From Acidobacteriota bacterium (GTDB taxonomy: Bacteria; Acidobacteriota; Blastocatellia; Pyrinomonadales; Pyrinomonadaceae): a stretch of DNA of 18,738 nt. Shown here piece by piece: positions 7,295 to 14,074 of this stretch. The translations under genes and the position numbers were made by a program. A model generated the notes under the pieces. That model was given only the letters and a program-made list of their open reading frames with translations. It was not told where the DNA came from and did no database searches. The DNA lies in NCBI GenBank assembly GCA_019247865.1, contig JAFBAJ010000803.1, positions 1 through 18,738 on the forward strand. The letters run 5' to 3'. Numbering within the stretch: position 1 is the first letter of the stretch; each line of letters opens with the position of its first letter.

Positions 7295-7813
7295 TTAGCT
7301 TTTCGGGCACTTGCGCGGCGGCTCGTCGCTCTCGCTGCCGAAGTCGAGGATGCCGTCGAGGCAGACCACGACCTTGCGCACGTTCGGGAACTGGGAGGCG
7401 GTCATCTTCACCGCGTCCTCAAAGATAAAGGGGCTGTTGTCGCCCGAAAACATCGCGCCCTCGGGCATCGTGAAGTAGGTGTAGGCCGTGCCGCCCACGA
7501 TCCTGACCGAGAGCAGCTTGATGCCCCACGTCGGGCTGTCGTAGCCCTGCTGCTTCTCCGCACTGGTCGGCCCGGCGGTCAGCGCCAGCAACGCCGCGCG
7601 CAAAGGCGACTTCGCGCTGACCCTGCGCTTGACCGGCTTCAATCCGCTCGGATTCGCCGGGTCCGAGTCATCGTAAGGATTTTTAAGAAAGTAGACCTTG
7701 ACCTCTTTCATCTGCGCGGCAGAGCTGCCCTGCGCCGCCGCGTAGAGAAAACCGCAGAGCATCGCCGCGAGCAGCAGAGAGCACAGGCCAGCCGTTTTCC
7801 GTTGACGTATCAT
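7295..7813 (-). CDS. GerMN domain-containing exported protein
   Basis: A 172-residue protein with an N-terminal signal sequence (RQRKTAG then a hydrophobic stretch to about residue 28) and a GerMN domain. Recognisable features are VKVYFLKNP, ALLALTAGPTSAEKQQGY, LLSVRIVGGTAYTYF and FIFEDAVKMTASQFPNVRKV. GerMN was named from the Bacillus spore germination protein GerM but occurs widely in non-spore-formers, as in actinobacterial LpqB-like and acidobacterial proteins, and probably binds peptidoglycan or partners in the envelope. No lipobox is evident. A GGGA ribosome binding site lies eight bases before the ATG. It follows the M28 peptidase by 44 bases and is probably cotranscribed with it. The exact role is unknown. 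Confidence 0.85.
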   Translation of the reverse strand: MIRQRKTAGLCSLLLAAMLCGFLYAAAQGSSAAQMKEVKVYFLKNPYDDSDPANPSGLKPVKRRVSAKSPLRAALLALTAGPTSAEKQQGYDSPTWGIKLLSVRIVGGTAYTYFTMPEGAMFSGDNSPFIFEDAVKMTASQFPNVRKVVVCLDGILDFGSESDEPPRKCPKS

Positions 7814-7833
7814 GGGCGATTCCCTTTCGTCTC

Positions 7834-7856
7834 CTCTTTGCGTCTTTGAGCGAAAT
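7834..7856. repeat. Solitary family 1 arm, R4
   Basis: On the minus strand, TTTCGCTCAAAGACGCAAAG matches the left arm of the family 1 palindromes (compare R5), but no partner arm follows. It lies one base after the M28 peptidase stop and just before the ribosome binding site of the GerMN gene. It is either a decayed or a half-formed element. Confidence 0.75.
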
Positions 7857-7857
7857 T

Positions 7858-9297
7858 TTAACGCACTGGACGCGGGAAGCTGACCGGGCTGCGATTGCCG
7901 TCGCGGTCGACCGCGCGGACGCCGAAAAAGTAGTTGTCCTTTGACATCCCAGCCAGAGTGTAGCTCGTCACTTTTCCGACCGCGCGCGCGTTCGTCCAGA
8001 CGGGCGAGGTCGTCTCGCGCCAGACGATCTCATAGCCCTGCAGGTCCGGCTCGCTGTTCGCGTCCCACTGCAAGTCCGTGTCGTTGGTCAGCCGCTTGGT
8101 GACGAGGCCGACGTTCCTGGGCAGCGCGGGCGCGAGCGCCAGCGTGGCGAGACACGCGGCGTTGATGCGCGCGACCTGCGCGATGTAGCCGAAGTCCACG
8201 AACTCCGGCAGGTCGCCGAACTGCACGCCGTTCTCTATTCGCACGTTCTGGTGCTGGTGATTGTAGTTCTCGCTCGGCTCTGTAAAACGCACGGCCGGAT
8301 ATCCGCGTTCGAGAAAAGGAATGTGGTCGCCTCCGCGCAGGTAGCGGTCGCGGCGATAGACCATCGACACGGTCATGCCGGGCACGTAAGCCTCGCCCGC
8401 CTGCTTGACGAAGCGCGCGAGCTGGCGCGAAGCGGAATCGTTCTCGCCGCCGACGCCGCGCCGCACATTCGCTTCCGCCTCCGTCTCGTTCGTCGGCACG
8501 CCCTCCGAGAAGACGCGCAACGTGCGGCGGTCGCGCACGCCGTTCATGCTGAGCGTGTTGCCGACGATGTCGTTGTCGAGCATCGCTTCGACGTTGAGGC
8601 TCTTCTCCTTCGCCTGCTGCGCGAAATAGGTCGAGCCGAGGAGGCTCTGCTCCTCGCCCGCGACGGCCATGAAAATGATGCTGGCATCGAATTTCCTCTT
8701 GGACATCACGCGCGCCATCTCCAGCACGGCGGCGACGCCCGAAGCATCGTCGTTCGCGCCGGGCGCGTCGCATTTCTCATCCGTCGGGCTCGAACACATC
8801 GAATCGTAGTGGCCGCTCACGACGTAGATGCGATGCTCCGATTCCGCCTGTTCGCCCGGCAGCCAGGCGACGAGGTTGGTGATCATCGTCTCCTGCGGGA
8901 CGCGCGGGGCCTTCTCCTGTTTGTAGGTCTGCTTCTCAACCCTCAGACGCCCGCCGGAATCTGCGCGCATTTTAAGGAACTCGTTGTAGATCCAGTCGCG
9001 CGCCGCGCCGATGCCGCGCGCAGGATTGTCCTGCTCGCTCAGCGTGTTACGCGTGCCGAAGGAGACGAGCTTGCGAATCGTGCGCTCGATGTTCCGCGCG
9101 TCGATCTCTGCGAGCATCCGCGCCACCTCTGCGTCACGCCGGAAGGCGGGCAGGGCAGCGCCGCTTTTTCCGGCACTCGTCCGGTTGCTCCGCTGCTGAC
9201 CAAAGGAAGCGACGGGCGCGAGCGTGCTGATGAAGAGTGTGAGAAGAAGTGCGTGGACTGCTGTGCGCTGGACTGTGCGCGGCGCGGCTCTGTTCAT
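7858..9297 (-). CDS. M28 family metallopeptidase with C-terminal fibronectin III domain
   Basis: A 479-residue exported zinc aminopeptidase-type protein. A signal peptide covers about 1-34 (hydrophobic HALLLTLFISTLAPVASFG). The M28 co-catalytic zinc site is visible: VVSGHYDS (H163), GANDDASG (D183), catalytic pair GEE (E215/E216), LDNDIVGN (D243) and NYNHQHQ (H347). DHIPFLERGYPAVRFTE precedes the last ligand as expected. Residues 391-479 form a fibronectin type III domain (DLQWDANSEPDLQGYEIVWR, then YFFGVRAVDRDGNRSPVS), probably for substrate or surface binding. It likely trims peptides in the periplasm or outside the cell; substrate is unknown. A GAAAGGGG ribosome binding site lies ten bases before the ATG. 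Confidence 0.93.
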   Translation of the reverse strand: MNRAAPRTVQRTAVHALLLTLFISTLAPVASFGQQRSNRTSAGKSGAALPAFRRDAEVARMLAEIDARNIERTIRKLVSFGTRNTLSEQDNPARGIGAARDWIYNEFLKMRADSGGRLRVEKQTYKQEKAPRVPQETMITNLVAWLPGEQAESEHRIYVVSGHYDSMCSSPTDEKCDAPGANDDASGVAAVLEMARVMSKRKFDASIIFMAVAGEEQSLLGSTYFAQQAKEKSLNVEAMLDNDIVGNTLSMNGVRDRRTLRVFSEGVPTNETEAEANVRRGVGGENDSASRQLARFVKQAGEAYVPGMTVSMVYRRDRYLRGGDHIPFLERGYPAVRFTEPSENYNHQHQNVRIENGVQFGDLPEFVDFGYIAQVARINAACLATLALAPALPRNVGLVTKRLTNDTDLQWDANSEPDLQGYEIVWRETTSPVWTNARAVGKVTSYTLAGMSKDNYFFGVRAVDRDGNRSPVSFPRPVR

Positions 9298-9327
9298 TCG
9301 CCGAAAACCCCTTTCGATATTTGCAGT

Positions 9328-9804
9328 TTATTCCTGACGCTCGACCGGCTCGCGGTACACGTGCGCGAACGTGCGCGTCGTGTGTTCCGTGACGCTCCCG
9401 ACGGGCTCGGGCAGCGCGCCCGGCCGACCCGCGTACAGCTCGCTCGTCGTCTGCGGCTTGAGCTGCGCGGGCTGCGGCGGCGGCGCAGGCTGTTGGTGAC
9501 GCAGGCTCGCCAGATTCGACAGTTGCCGAAAGATCAGGGCGACGAGCGTGATGATTGTGCCGAGTCCGGCGATGGCGATCCAGGTGATTGCGACCGCGCT
9601 CAGTCCGATCTCCGCCATCTTGATGAGCGTGCTGAAAATAATTCCCACCATAAAGATGATGGTCAGGGCCATCGCCCAGCTCGGGCCGTTGAGACTGATC
9701 GGCCTCGGCGGCTGAGCCGCCTGCTGCGAGTTCAGGCTGCTGCCGCAGCGTTTGCAGTAATAGACCTCAGGCGTGGTCTCTGCGCCGCAAGTCGAGCAAT
9801 ACAT
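9328..9804 (-). CDS. Zinc-ribbon membrane protein
   Basis: A 158-residue protein with an N-terminal zinc ribbon (C3-x2-C6, C17-x2-C20), a short linker and two hydrophobic segments at about 42-61 (ALTIIFMVGIIFSTLI) and 68-92 (AVAITWIAIAGLGTIITLVALIF). A Pro/Gln-rich tail of about 60 residues follows. The ribbon is expected on the cytoplasmic side. The family is common but uncharacterised. It lies between the anti-sigma factor and the M28 peptidase on the same strand, with a GGGAG ribosome binding site about eight bases from the ATG. A role in sigma signalling or envelope housekeeping is possible but not shown by the sequence. Confidence 0.85.
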   Translation of the reverse strand: MYCSTCGAETTPEVYYCKRCGSSLNSQQAAQPPRPISLNGPSWAMALTIIFMVGIIFSTLIKMAEIGLSAVAITWIAIAGLGTIITLVALIFRQLSNLASLRHQQPAPPPQPAQLKPQTTSELYAGRPGALPEPVGSVTEHTTRTFAHVYREPVERQE

Positions 9805-9875
9805 TCTTCTAAATCTCCCTTTCTCTGATTGGCTATATCATCAAAGAAGCTTCACATTCAAGAAGGAAAAGGCAG

Positions 9876-9940
9876 TTTCGCGCAAAGACGCAGAGACGCA
9901 AAGAAAGAGTTAAATGCTTCCTTTGCGTCTTTGCGCGAGA
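9876..9940. repeat. Family 1 palindromic element, copy R5
   Basis: Arms TTTCGCGCAAAGACGCAGAG... and ...CCTTTGCGTCTTTGCGCGAGA, loop about 17 bases. Here the TCACGC/GCGTGA ends of R1-R3 are replaced by TCGCGC/GCGCGA on both sides. It lies 13 bases after the anti-sigma stop. Its right flank GATTCTTTC is shared with R6, so the element may extend to about 9947. Confidence 0.9.
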
Positions 9941-9953
9941 TTCTTTCAGGAAG

Positions 9954-11294
9954 TCAGTGGATGCGGTAGGCTCTGCCGTTCCAGACGATGATGACCTCGC
10001 CGCTGAACTGGTCTGCGATGGCGCGCAGGCCGGGTTCGTCCGCGACGAGCGCGCGATACTGGTCTGAGCCGCGACGGACGTTGGTCGTCGCCTGGCCGCG
10101 ATAGGCCGTGTCGGTCCACGCGCCGCCGCGACGCACGAACTGCCTGCCGCTCACGCTGCGCTTCTCATCCGGCTTGGAGGCGGGACGGTCTTCACGGCTC
10201 CCGGCTCGCTCGTCCATCGCCGCGCCGGCCGAGGGAGAGGCATCCTTCCGCTCAGCTTCCTGCGCGCCTCTGGCTCTTCTGGAAGCGACGGCGTCGGCGG
10301 AAACCGATTTGCCGAACTCCGTCTTGTTCTCAGGCGTGCCGGTCGTCTTCGCGCTCTTAGGTCGTGCGTTCTCAGCGCGCCCTGAAGCGGCACCGGCGAG
10401 CTCTGTGGACGTGTCCGCGCCGCTGATCTCTTTTTTGGCCTTCGTCCCATCGTCGGCCGGAGAAGAGAGAACGGGCTGTTTGAGGCTCTCCTCCTGATCC
10501 CGCAGCGAGCCTTTGCCTCCGGCATCGCTATCGTTCACAGCGGGAGGCGGGGCAGGGCTATTGCCGGGGCCCTGCTGCTGCTCTGTGTTCTTATCCAGCT
10601 CCTTAGGCGCAGCCGAAGGCTCTTCATTCATGTTGACGGGCGCGCCTTCACCGGACTTGAAGGGCGCGGGCGACTGCGACAGCGTGGGAGTCGGGAGAGC
10701 GTTGCCTTCAGTGTTGCTCGCGTCAGGCGTGAGTGGAGCAGGCGCGGCTCCGGTGTTGCCGTTGGGCGTAACTTCCTTCGTCCTCGGAGACTGCTGCGAA
10801 TTGCCCGCGTCAAACTTGAGCGGCTGCTTGCCGCTGCGAAAGACCATCAAGGCGATGGCCGCGATGCCGACGACGGCCAGGATGGAGGCTGCGTAGCGCA
10901 ATCGCGTCGGAGCGAAGAGAGCCGCGAACCAATCTCCCCACGAGCGCGCCGGAGCAGTTCCGGCGGTTGCCGCCAGAGCCTGCGGCGCGGCCTCTTTCTC
11001 CAGTTGCGCGGCGATGCCGGACGAGAGCACGAGCCCCGTCACCAGCTTGCGGCAGGAATCGCAGCCGGCCAGATGCTCCGTGTAACGCGCACGCGTCCGC
11101 GCGGGCAGAGCATTCTCCGCGTAAGCGTTCAGCTCGTCCGCGTCCAGATGCGTCAGCCCTTCGGGCTCTCCGGCGGCTCCACCGCCGTCGCTCTGTCTGT
11201 CGCCGCCGGCGGCGAAGGAGAGAGACGAGCCCGGCCCCTGCCGCGCGTGACGACGCAGGAGGCGATCCATTTCCATGTTGGGGTCAGGTTTCAT
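9954..11294 (-). CDS. Membrane anti-sigma factor with zinc-finger domain
   Basis: A 446-residue protein encoded after an ECF sigma factor. The anti-sigma zinc finger is visible as HLDADELNAYAENALP followed by H74-x3-C78-x2-C81 (EHLAGCDSCRKL). A single transmembrane segment lies at about 133-152 (LRYAASILAVVGIAAIALMVF). Beyond it is a very long low-complexity region (about 155-390) rich in Pro, Ala, Ser, Glu and Lys, then a conserved-looking C-terminal end with VIIVWNGRAYRIH. The cytoplasmic finger should hold the sigma factor, and the periplasmic tail may sense the signal or be a proteolysis target. The sigma stop lies 122 bases upstream; no terminator was seen between them. The ribosome binding site is weak, and ATG codons at 11276 and 11270 are alternatives. 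Confidence 0.85.
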   Translation of the reverse strand: MKPDPNMEMDRLLRRHARQGPGSSLSFAAGGDRQSDGGGAAGEPEGLTHLDADELNAYAENALPARTRARYTEHLAGCDSCRKLVTGLVLSSGIAAQLEKEAAPQALAATAGTAPARSWGDWFAALFAPTRLRYAASILAVVGIAAIALMVFRSGKQPLKFDAGNSQQSPRTKEVTPNGNTGAAPAPLTPDASNTEGNALPTPTLSQSPAPFKSGEGAPVNMNEEPSAAPKELDKNTEQQQGPGNSPAPPPAVNDSDAGGKGSLRDQEESLKQPVLSSPADDGTKAKKEISGADTSTELAGAASGRAENARPKSAKTTGTPENKTEFGKSVSADAVASRRARGAQEAERKDASPSAGAAMDERAGSREDRPASKPDEKRSVSGRQFVRRGGAWTDTAYRGQATTNVRRGSDQYRALVADEPGLRAIADQFSGEVIIVWNGRAYRIH

Positions 11295-11416
11295 CCGATT
11301 GCTCTACACGAACGCTTCTGCCGCGCGCGCGCTCCTACAGCGCGACCAACTGATGAACGCTGAAAGGGCCGTTTGCTTGCGCCCTCTTTCGCTCTTCAAA
11401 GCGGATGACTCCATTG

Positions 11417-12370
11417 CTAATCACCCTGCCCGGCGCGCTGTTCGCCGGGGACGCTCTCGGTCAGCATCATCTCCAGATCGGACTCCAGATGCGCGGCCGT
11501 CTCGGAGAGCGTGCGCGCCGTCTCGCCGCGCGTCCAGCCGTGCTCCTTCATCAAAATCGCTTCGACGCGCTTGCGCACTTCCGCCTGCACGCGCGTCAGG
11601 CGGCGGCTCGCGGTGGCCTCATGCACGCCGAGGACTGCGCCCGCCTCACGCAGCCTGAGCCCGTCGAAATAGTAGAGCTTGACGAGCAGGCGATCCTCCG
11701 CCGAAAGCTCCGCGAGCGAGGCCGCGAGCGCCGCTTCGACATCGCCGGAGGCGCGCTGTTCCGAGAGCGCGTGTTCCGGGTTCGCCGGAGACTGCGCCGC
11801 GCTGAAGGACTCTTCGGCCCGGTTCGAGCTGCGCGCGAGGCGATCAAAGTCCGCGTCCTCTTCCGTCTGCACGAGCCGCGAGCTCTTGCGATGCTGGTCA
11901 ATCGCGAGCTGCCCGACCACCGCGCGGAGCCAGCCGCCGAGGCTCCCGCGCCCGGAATAATAGGCGAGCTTTCCGGCCGGGCGACCGTCTTCACGCACGC
12001 GCAGGCCGTGCAGCTCGGCCCAGATGGATTGCGCCAGGTCCTCCGCCGCGTCCTCGTTGGAGCTGGCGTTGCGCGCGGCCGAACGCACGGTCGCCCCGAA
12101 CCTTTCGACCAGATCGCTCCAGGCCATCTGGTCGCCGCGCTCGCACGCGATGATGAGGCACAGGTCGTCCGCATGGAGCGCGTCCAGAAACTCGTTGACG
12201 GCGGCGGGCGCGGCCTCCGGCTCGTCGCGCAAAAGATATTTGTCGAGCGCTGCGCGCATGCGTGCGGTCACAGCTTCGGCCTTGAGCGCGCGCGCGTCCG
12301 CCGCACGCGCGAGCAAGCGGGCCGCTCCTTCGGCCACAAGTTTCTCGATTTGTGCGATGTTCTGGCTCAC
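11417..12370 (-). CDS. ECF-type RNA polymerase sigma factor
   Basis: A 317-residue sigma-70 family protein. Region 2 spans about 74-165 (WSDLVERFGATVRSAARN, DAAEDLAQSIWAELHG, LGGWLRAVVGQLAIDQHRK) and region 4 about 214-275 (LSAEDRLLVKLYYFDGLRL, then the helix-turn-helix REAGAVLGVHEATASRRLTR). An N-terminal extension of about 75 residues and a C-terminal extension of about 40 residues make it longer than a usual ECF factor of 170-200 residues. It is followed by its likely anti-sigma factor and diverges from queE across a 201-base gap that holds a dyad and an 11-bp inverted repeat. Its regulon is unknown. Confidence 0.88.
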   Translation of the reverse strand: MSQNIAQIEKLVAEGAARLLARAADARALKAEAVTARMRAALDKYLLRDEPEAAPAAVNEFLDALHADDLCLIIACERGDQMAWSDLVERFGATVRSAARNASSNEDAAEDLAQSIWAELHGLRVREDGRPAGKLAYYSGRGSLGGWLRAVVGQLAIDQHRKSSRLVQTEEDADFDRLARSSNRAEESFSAAQSPANPEHALSEQRASGDVEAALAASLAELSAEDRLLVKLYYFDGLRLREAGAVLGVHEATASRRLTRVQAEVRKRVEAILMKEHGWTRGETARTLSETAAHLESDLEMMLTESVPGEQRAGQGD

Positions 12371-12447
12371 GGGGGCTGCTCTGGTTAACCGCTCGACGCG
12401 CGTTATGCTAACACGAACACGCTCACTCTCGCGCCTGCCACAGGTAG

Positions 12448-12500
12448 TTGATGCCGGAACTTCCGCTCAGCGATGTATCCGACGGCTAATCCGGCATCAA
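12448..12500. promoter_or_regulatory. 11-bp inverted repeat between the sigma factor and queE
   Basis: TTGATGCCGGA (12448-12458) and TCCGGCATCAA (12490-12500) are perfect complements separated by 31 bases. It sits upstream of the queE promoter and in the leader or promoter region of the divergent sigma gene. It could be a regulator site or a stable hairpin in the sigma mRNA. Confidence 0.55.
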
Positions 12501-12502
12501 TC

Positions 12503-12533
12503 TTTGACAGTCAAAACAAGCGCGCATTAAAAT
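12503..12533 (+). promoter_or_regulatory. Predicted queE promoter with dyad over the -35 box
   Basis: TTGACA (12504-12509), an 18-base spacer and TAAAAT (12528-12533) form a good sigma-70-type promoter ahead of queE. The -35 box lies inside the perfect dyad TTTGAC-A-GTCAAA (12503-12515), which on the minus strand also gives TTGACT, a possible -35 for the sigma gene. The -10 for that direction is weak (GATTAG). Confidence 0.6.
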
Positions 12534-12568
12534 AAAATTTGAAATCTCAAATCTCAAATTTGAAATCA
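12534..12568. repeat. Family 3 AT-rich repeat (TCAAATC, period 7)
   Basis: AAATTTGAAATCTCAAATC runs into TCAAATTTGAAATC: a tandem TCAAATC unit bounded by the inverted pair AAATTTGA / TCAAATTT. It fills the untranslated leader between the queE -10 box and its ATG. Read in frame from a TTG at 12539 it would encode SQISNLKSS, but this is probably not translated. Confidence 0.65.
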
Positions 12569-12571
12569 AGT

Positions 12572-13216
12572 ATGCTGCGCGTCACCGAAATCTTTCGCTC
12601 GATTCAAGGCGAGTCCACGCATGCCGGGCGGCCCTGCACGTTCGTGCGGCTGACCGGATGCCCGATGCGTTGCGTCTGGTGCGACAGCGAATATACCTTC
12701 ACGGGCGGCGAGCACATCTCGCTCGAAGACGTGATGGAGCAGGTGCGCGCCTACGGCTGTCCTCTGGTCGAAGTCACCGGCGGCGAGCCGCTCGCACAGC
12801 GCGAAGGGTTCAGGCTCATCGAGCGTTTGTGCGACGAGGGCTACGAAGTTCTGATCGAGACGGGCGGCTACGTTTCGACCGCCGAGGTCGACCCGCGCGC
12901 GAAGCTTATCTTGGATGTCAAATGCCCGGCCTCCGGCGAGGCAGAGCGCAATCACTGGCCCAATCTCGAACGCCTCCGCGCGGAGATGGATGAAGTGAAG
13001 TTCGTCATCGCTGACCGCGCGGACTGGGACTACGCGCGCGAGGTCATCGAGCGTTATGAGCTGGAGACGCGCGCGAGGGCCGTGCTCATCTCGCCCGTCT
13101 GGGACGGACTTCCACTGACCGATGTCGCCGACTGGATTTCCGGGAGCGGGCTCAACGTGCGTCTGCAGTTGCAGATGCATAAGCAGGTCTGGGGCGCGGA
13201 GGCGCGCGGCGTCTGA
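12572..13216 (+). CDS. queE: 7-carboxy-7-deazaguanine synthase QueE
   Basis: A 214-residue radical SAM enzyme that converts 6-carboxytetrahydropterin to 7-carboxy-7-deazaguanine, the third step toward preQ0 and queuosine. The N-terminus [15 protein letters not shown] is characteristic, with the substrate-clamping SIQGES. The [4Fe-4S] cluster motif is C30-PMR-C34-VW-C37. [10 protein letters not shown] (about 65-74) is the SAM-contacting GGEP motif. I chose the ATG at 12572; an in-frame TTG at 12539 would only add repeat-derived residues. The ribosome binding site is poor. The stop overlaps the queC start by one base (TGATG), so the two are translationally coupled. No queD or queF is in the window. 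Product use in tRNA queuosine is the default expectation; DNA 7-deazaguanine modification genes are not seen. Confidence 0.95.
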   Translation: MLRVTEIFRSIQGESTHAGRPCTFVRLTGCPMRCVWCDSEYTFTGGEHISLEDVMEQVRAYGCPLVEVTGGEPLAQREGFRLIERLCDEGYEVLIETGGYVSTAEVDPRAKLILDVKCPASGEAERNHWPNLERLRAEMDEVKFVIADRADWDYAREVIERYELETRARAVLISPVWDGLPLTDVADWISGSGLNVRLQLQMHKQVWGAEARGV

Positions 13217-13950
13217 TGGGCGGACAGGACGAGCGTGCATATGCTTACGAAGAGCCGGAAGAGGAGCTGCCGGCAGAGCGCCGTCCGGCCGTCTGTCTCG
13301 TTTCGGGCGGCATGGATTCATGCGTCATGGCCGCCATCGCGCACGAAGAGAACGACGAGCTGGCGTTCCTGCACGTCTCTTACGGGCAGCCGACCGAGGC
13401 GCGCGAGCGGCGTGCTTTTGAAGAGCTGGCGGACTACTACGGCGTCGCTCGGCGGCTGGCGGTCTCGATTGAATATCTGACGCGCATCGGCGGCTCGTCT
13501 CTGACCGATAAAGGGATGCCGGTCACCGAAGCAGACCTCGCGGCGCAAGGGATTCCGACCAGCTACGTTCCCTTTCGGAACGCTCATCTGCTCTCGATCG
13601 CGGTGAGCTGGGCGGAGGTCATCGGAGCCGGGAGCATCTACATCGGCGCGGTGGCCGAAGACTCTTCGGGCTATCCGGATTGCCGGCCGGAGTTTTATGA
13701 GGCCTTTGAGCGCGCGATAGAGGTCGGCACGAAGCCCGAAACTGTGATAAAGATAAGGACGCCGGTCATCGCTTTGAGCAAAGCAGAGATCATCCTGCGC
13801 GGCCTTGAGCTGGAGGCTCCGCTCGCGCTGACCTGGTCTTGTTACAGGGAATCGGAGCTGGCCTGCGGGCGCTGCGATTCATGCGCGCTGCGTTTGCGCG
13901 CCTTCGGCCGGGCGGGAGTCGCAGACCCCATCCCGTACGCGCCGCAATAG
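13216..13950 (+). CDS. queC: 7-cyano-7-deazaguanine synthase QueC
   Basis: A 244-residue ATP-dependent enzyme that converts 7-carboxy-7-deazaguanine to preQ0 using ammonia. The PP-loop SGGMDS is at 30-35 in [13 protein letters not shown]. The middle region has [17 protein letters not shown] and [20 protein letters not shown], both typical of QueC. The C-terminal zinc site is C209, C217, C220, C223 ([19 protein letters not shown]). The N-terminus has an acidic extension of about 24 residues ([17 protein letters not shown]) before the first strand. Its ATG shares a base with the queE stop. No terminator is evident after it. Confidence 0.95.
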   Translation: MGGQDERAYAYEEPEEELPAERRPAVCLVSGGMDSCVMAAIAHEENDELAFLHVSYGQPTEARERRAFEELADYYGVARRLAVSIEYLTRIGGSSLTDKGMPVTEADLAAQGIPTSYVPFRNAHLLSIAVSWAEVIGAGSIYIGAVAEDSSGYPDCRPEFYEAFERAIEVGTKPETVIKIRTPVIALSKAEIILRGLELEAPLALTWSCYRESELACGRCDSCALRLRAFGRAGVADPIPYAPQ

Positions 13951-14011
13951 CAATTTATCCGGCTTTTTATTGATTTTCGCGTCCCTCTGGATGACAACCT
14001 GATTGACCACT

Positions 14012-14033
14012 CAGGGCATCTTAAACAGCCCTG
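14012..14033. other. Small hairpin between queC and the TPR gene
   Basis: CAGGGC and GCCCTG form a perfect 6-bp stem around ATCTTAAACA. No T tract follows, so it is not a normal intrinsic terminator; it may be a leader hairpin of the downstream gene. Confidence 0.3.
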
Positions 14034-14061
14034 CTCGATTGAGAGCCTTGACAATTCCGCT

Positions 14062-14067
14062 GGAGGA
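14062..14067 (+). promoter_or_regulatory. Ribosome binding site of the TPR gene
   Basis: GGAGGA, seven bases before the ATG at 14075. It decides the start: an upstream in-frame ATG at 14003 has no such site and would bury the signal peptide. Confidence 0.85.
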
Positions 14068-14074
14068 AACTTCG

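Noticed and set aside
8251..9828. 525-residue plus-strand open frame opposite the M28 and zinc-ribbon genes
   Set aside because: It is a GC-rich shadow frame; both opposite-strand proteins have recognisable catalytic or metal-binding motifs.
11405..12388. Plus-strand open frame opposite the sigma factor
   Set aside because: It is a shadow of clear sigma regions 2 and 4.
12539..12571. Upstream TTG start for QueE
   Set aside because: It would add only residues encoded by the AT-rich repeat; family proteins start at MLRV.
12371..12571. preQ1 riboswitch ahead of queE
   Set aside because: The predicted transcript leader is only about 30 bases of AT-rich repeat, and no preQ1 aptamer consensus was found.
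14003..14074. Upstream ATG start for the TPR protein
   Set aside because: It has no ribosome binding site and would put 24 residues before a normal signal peptide.
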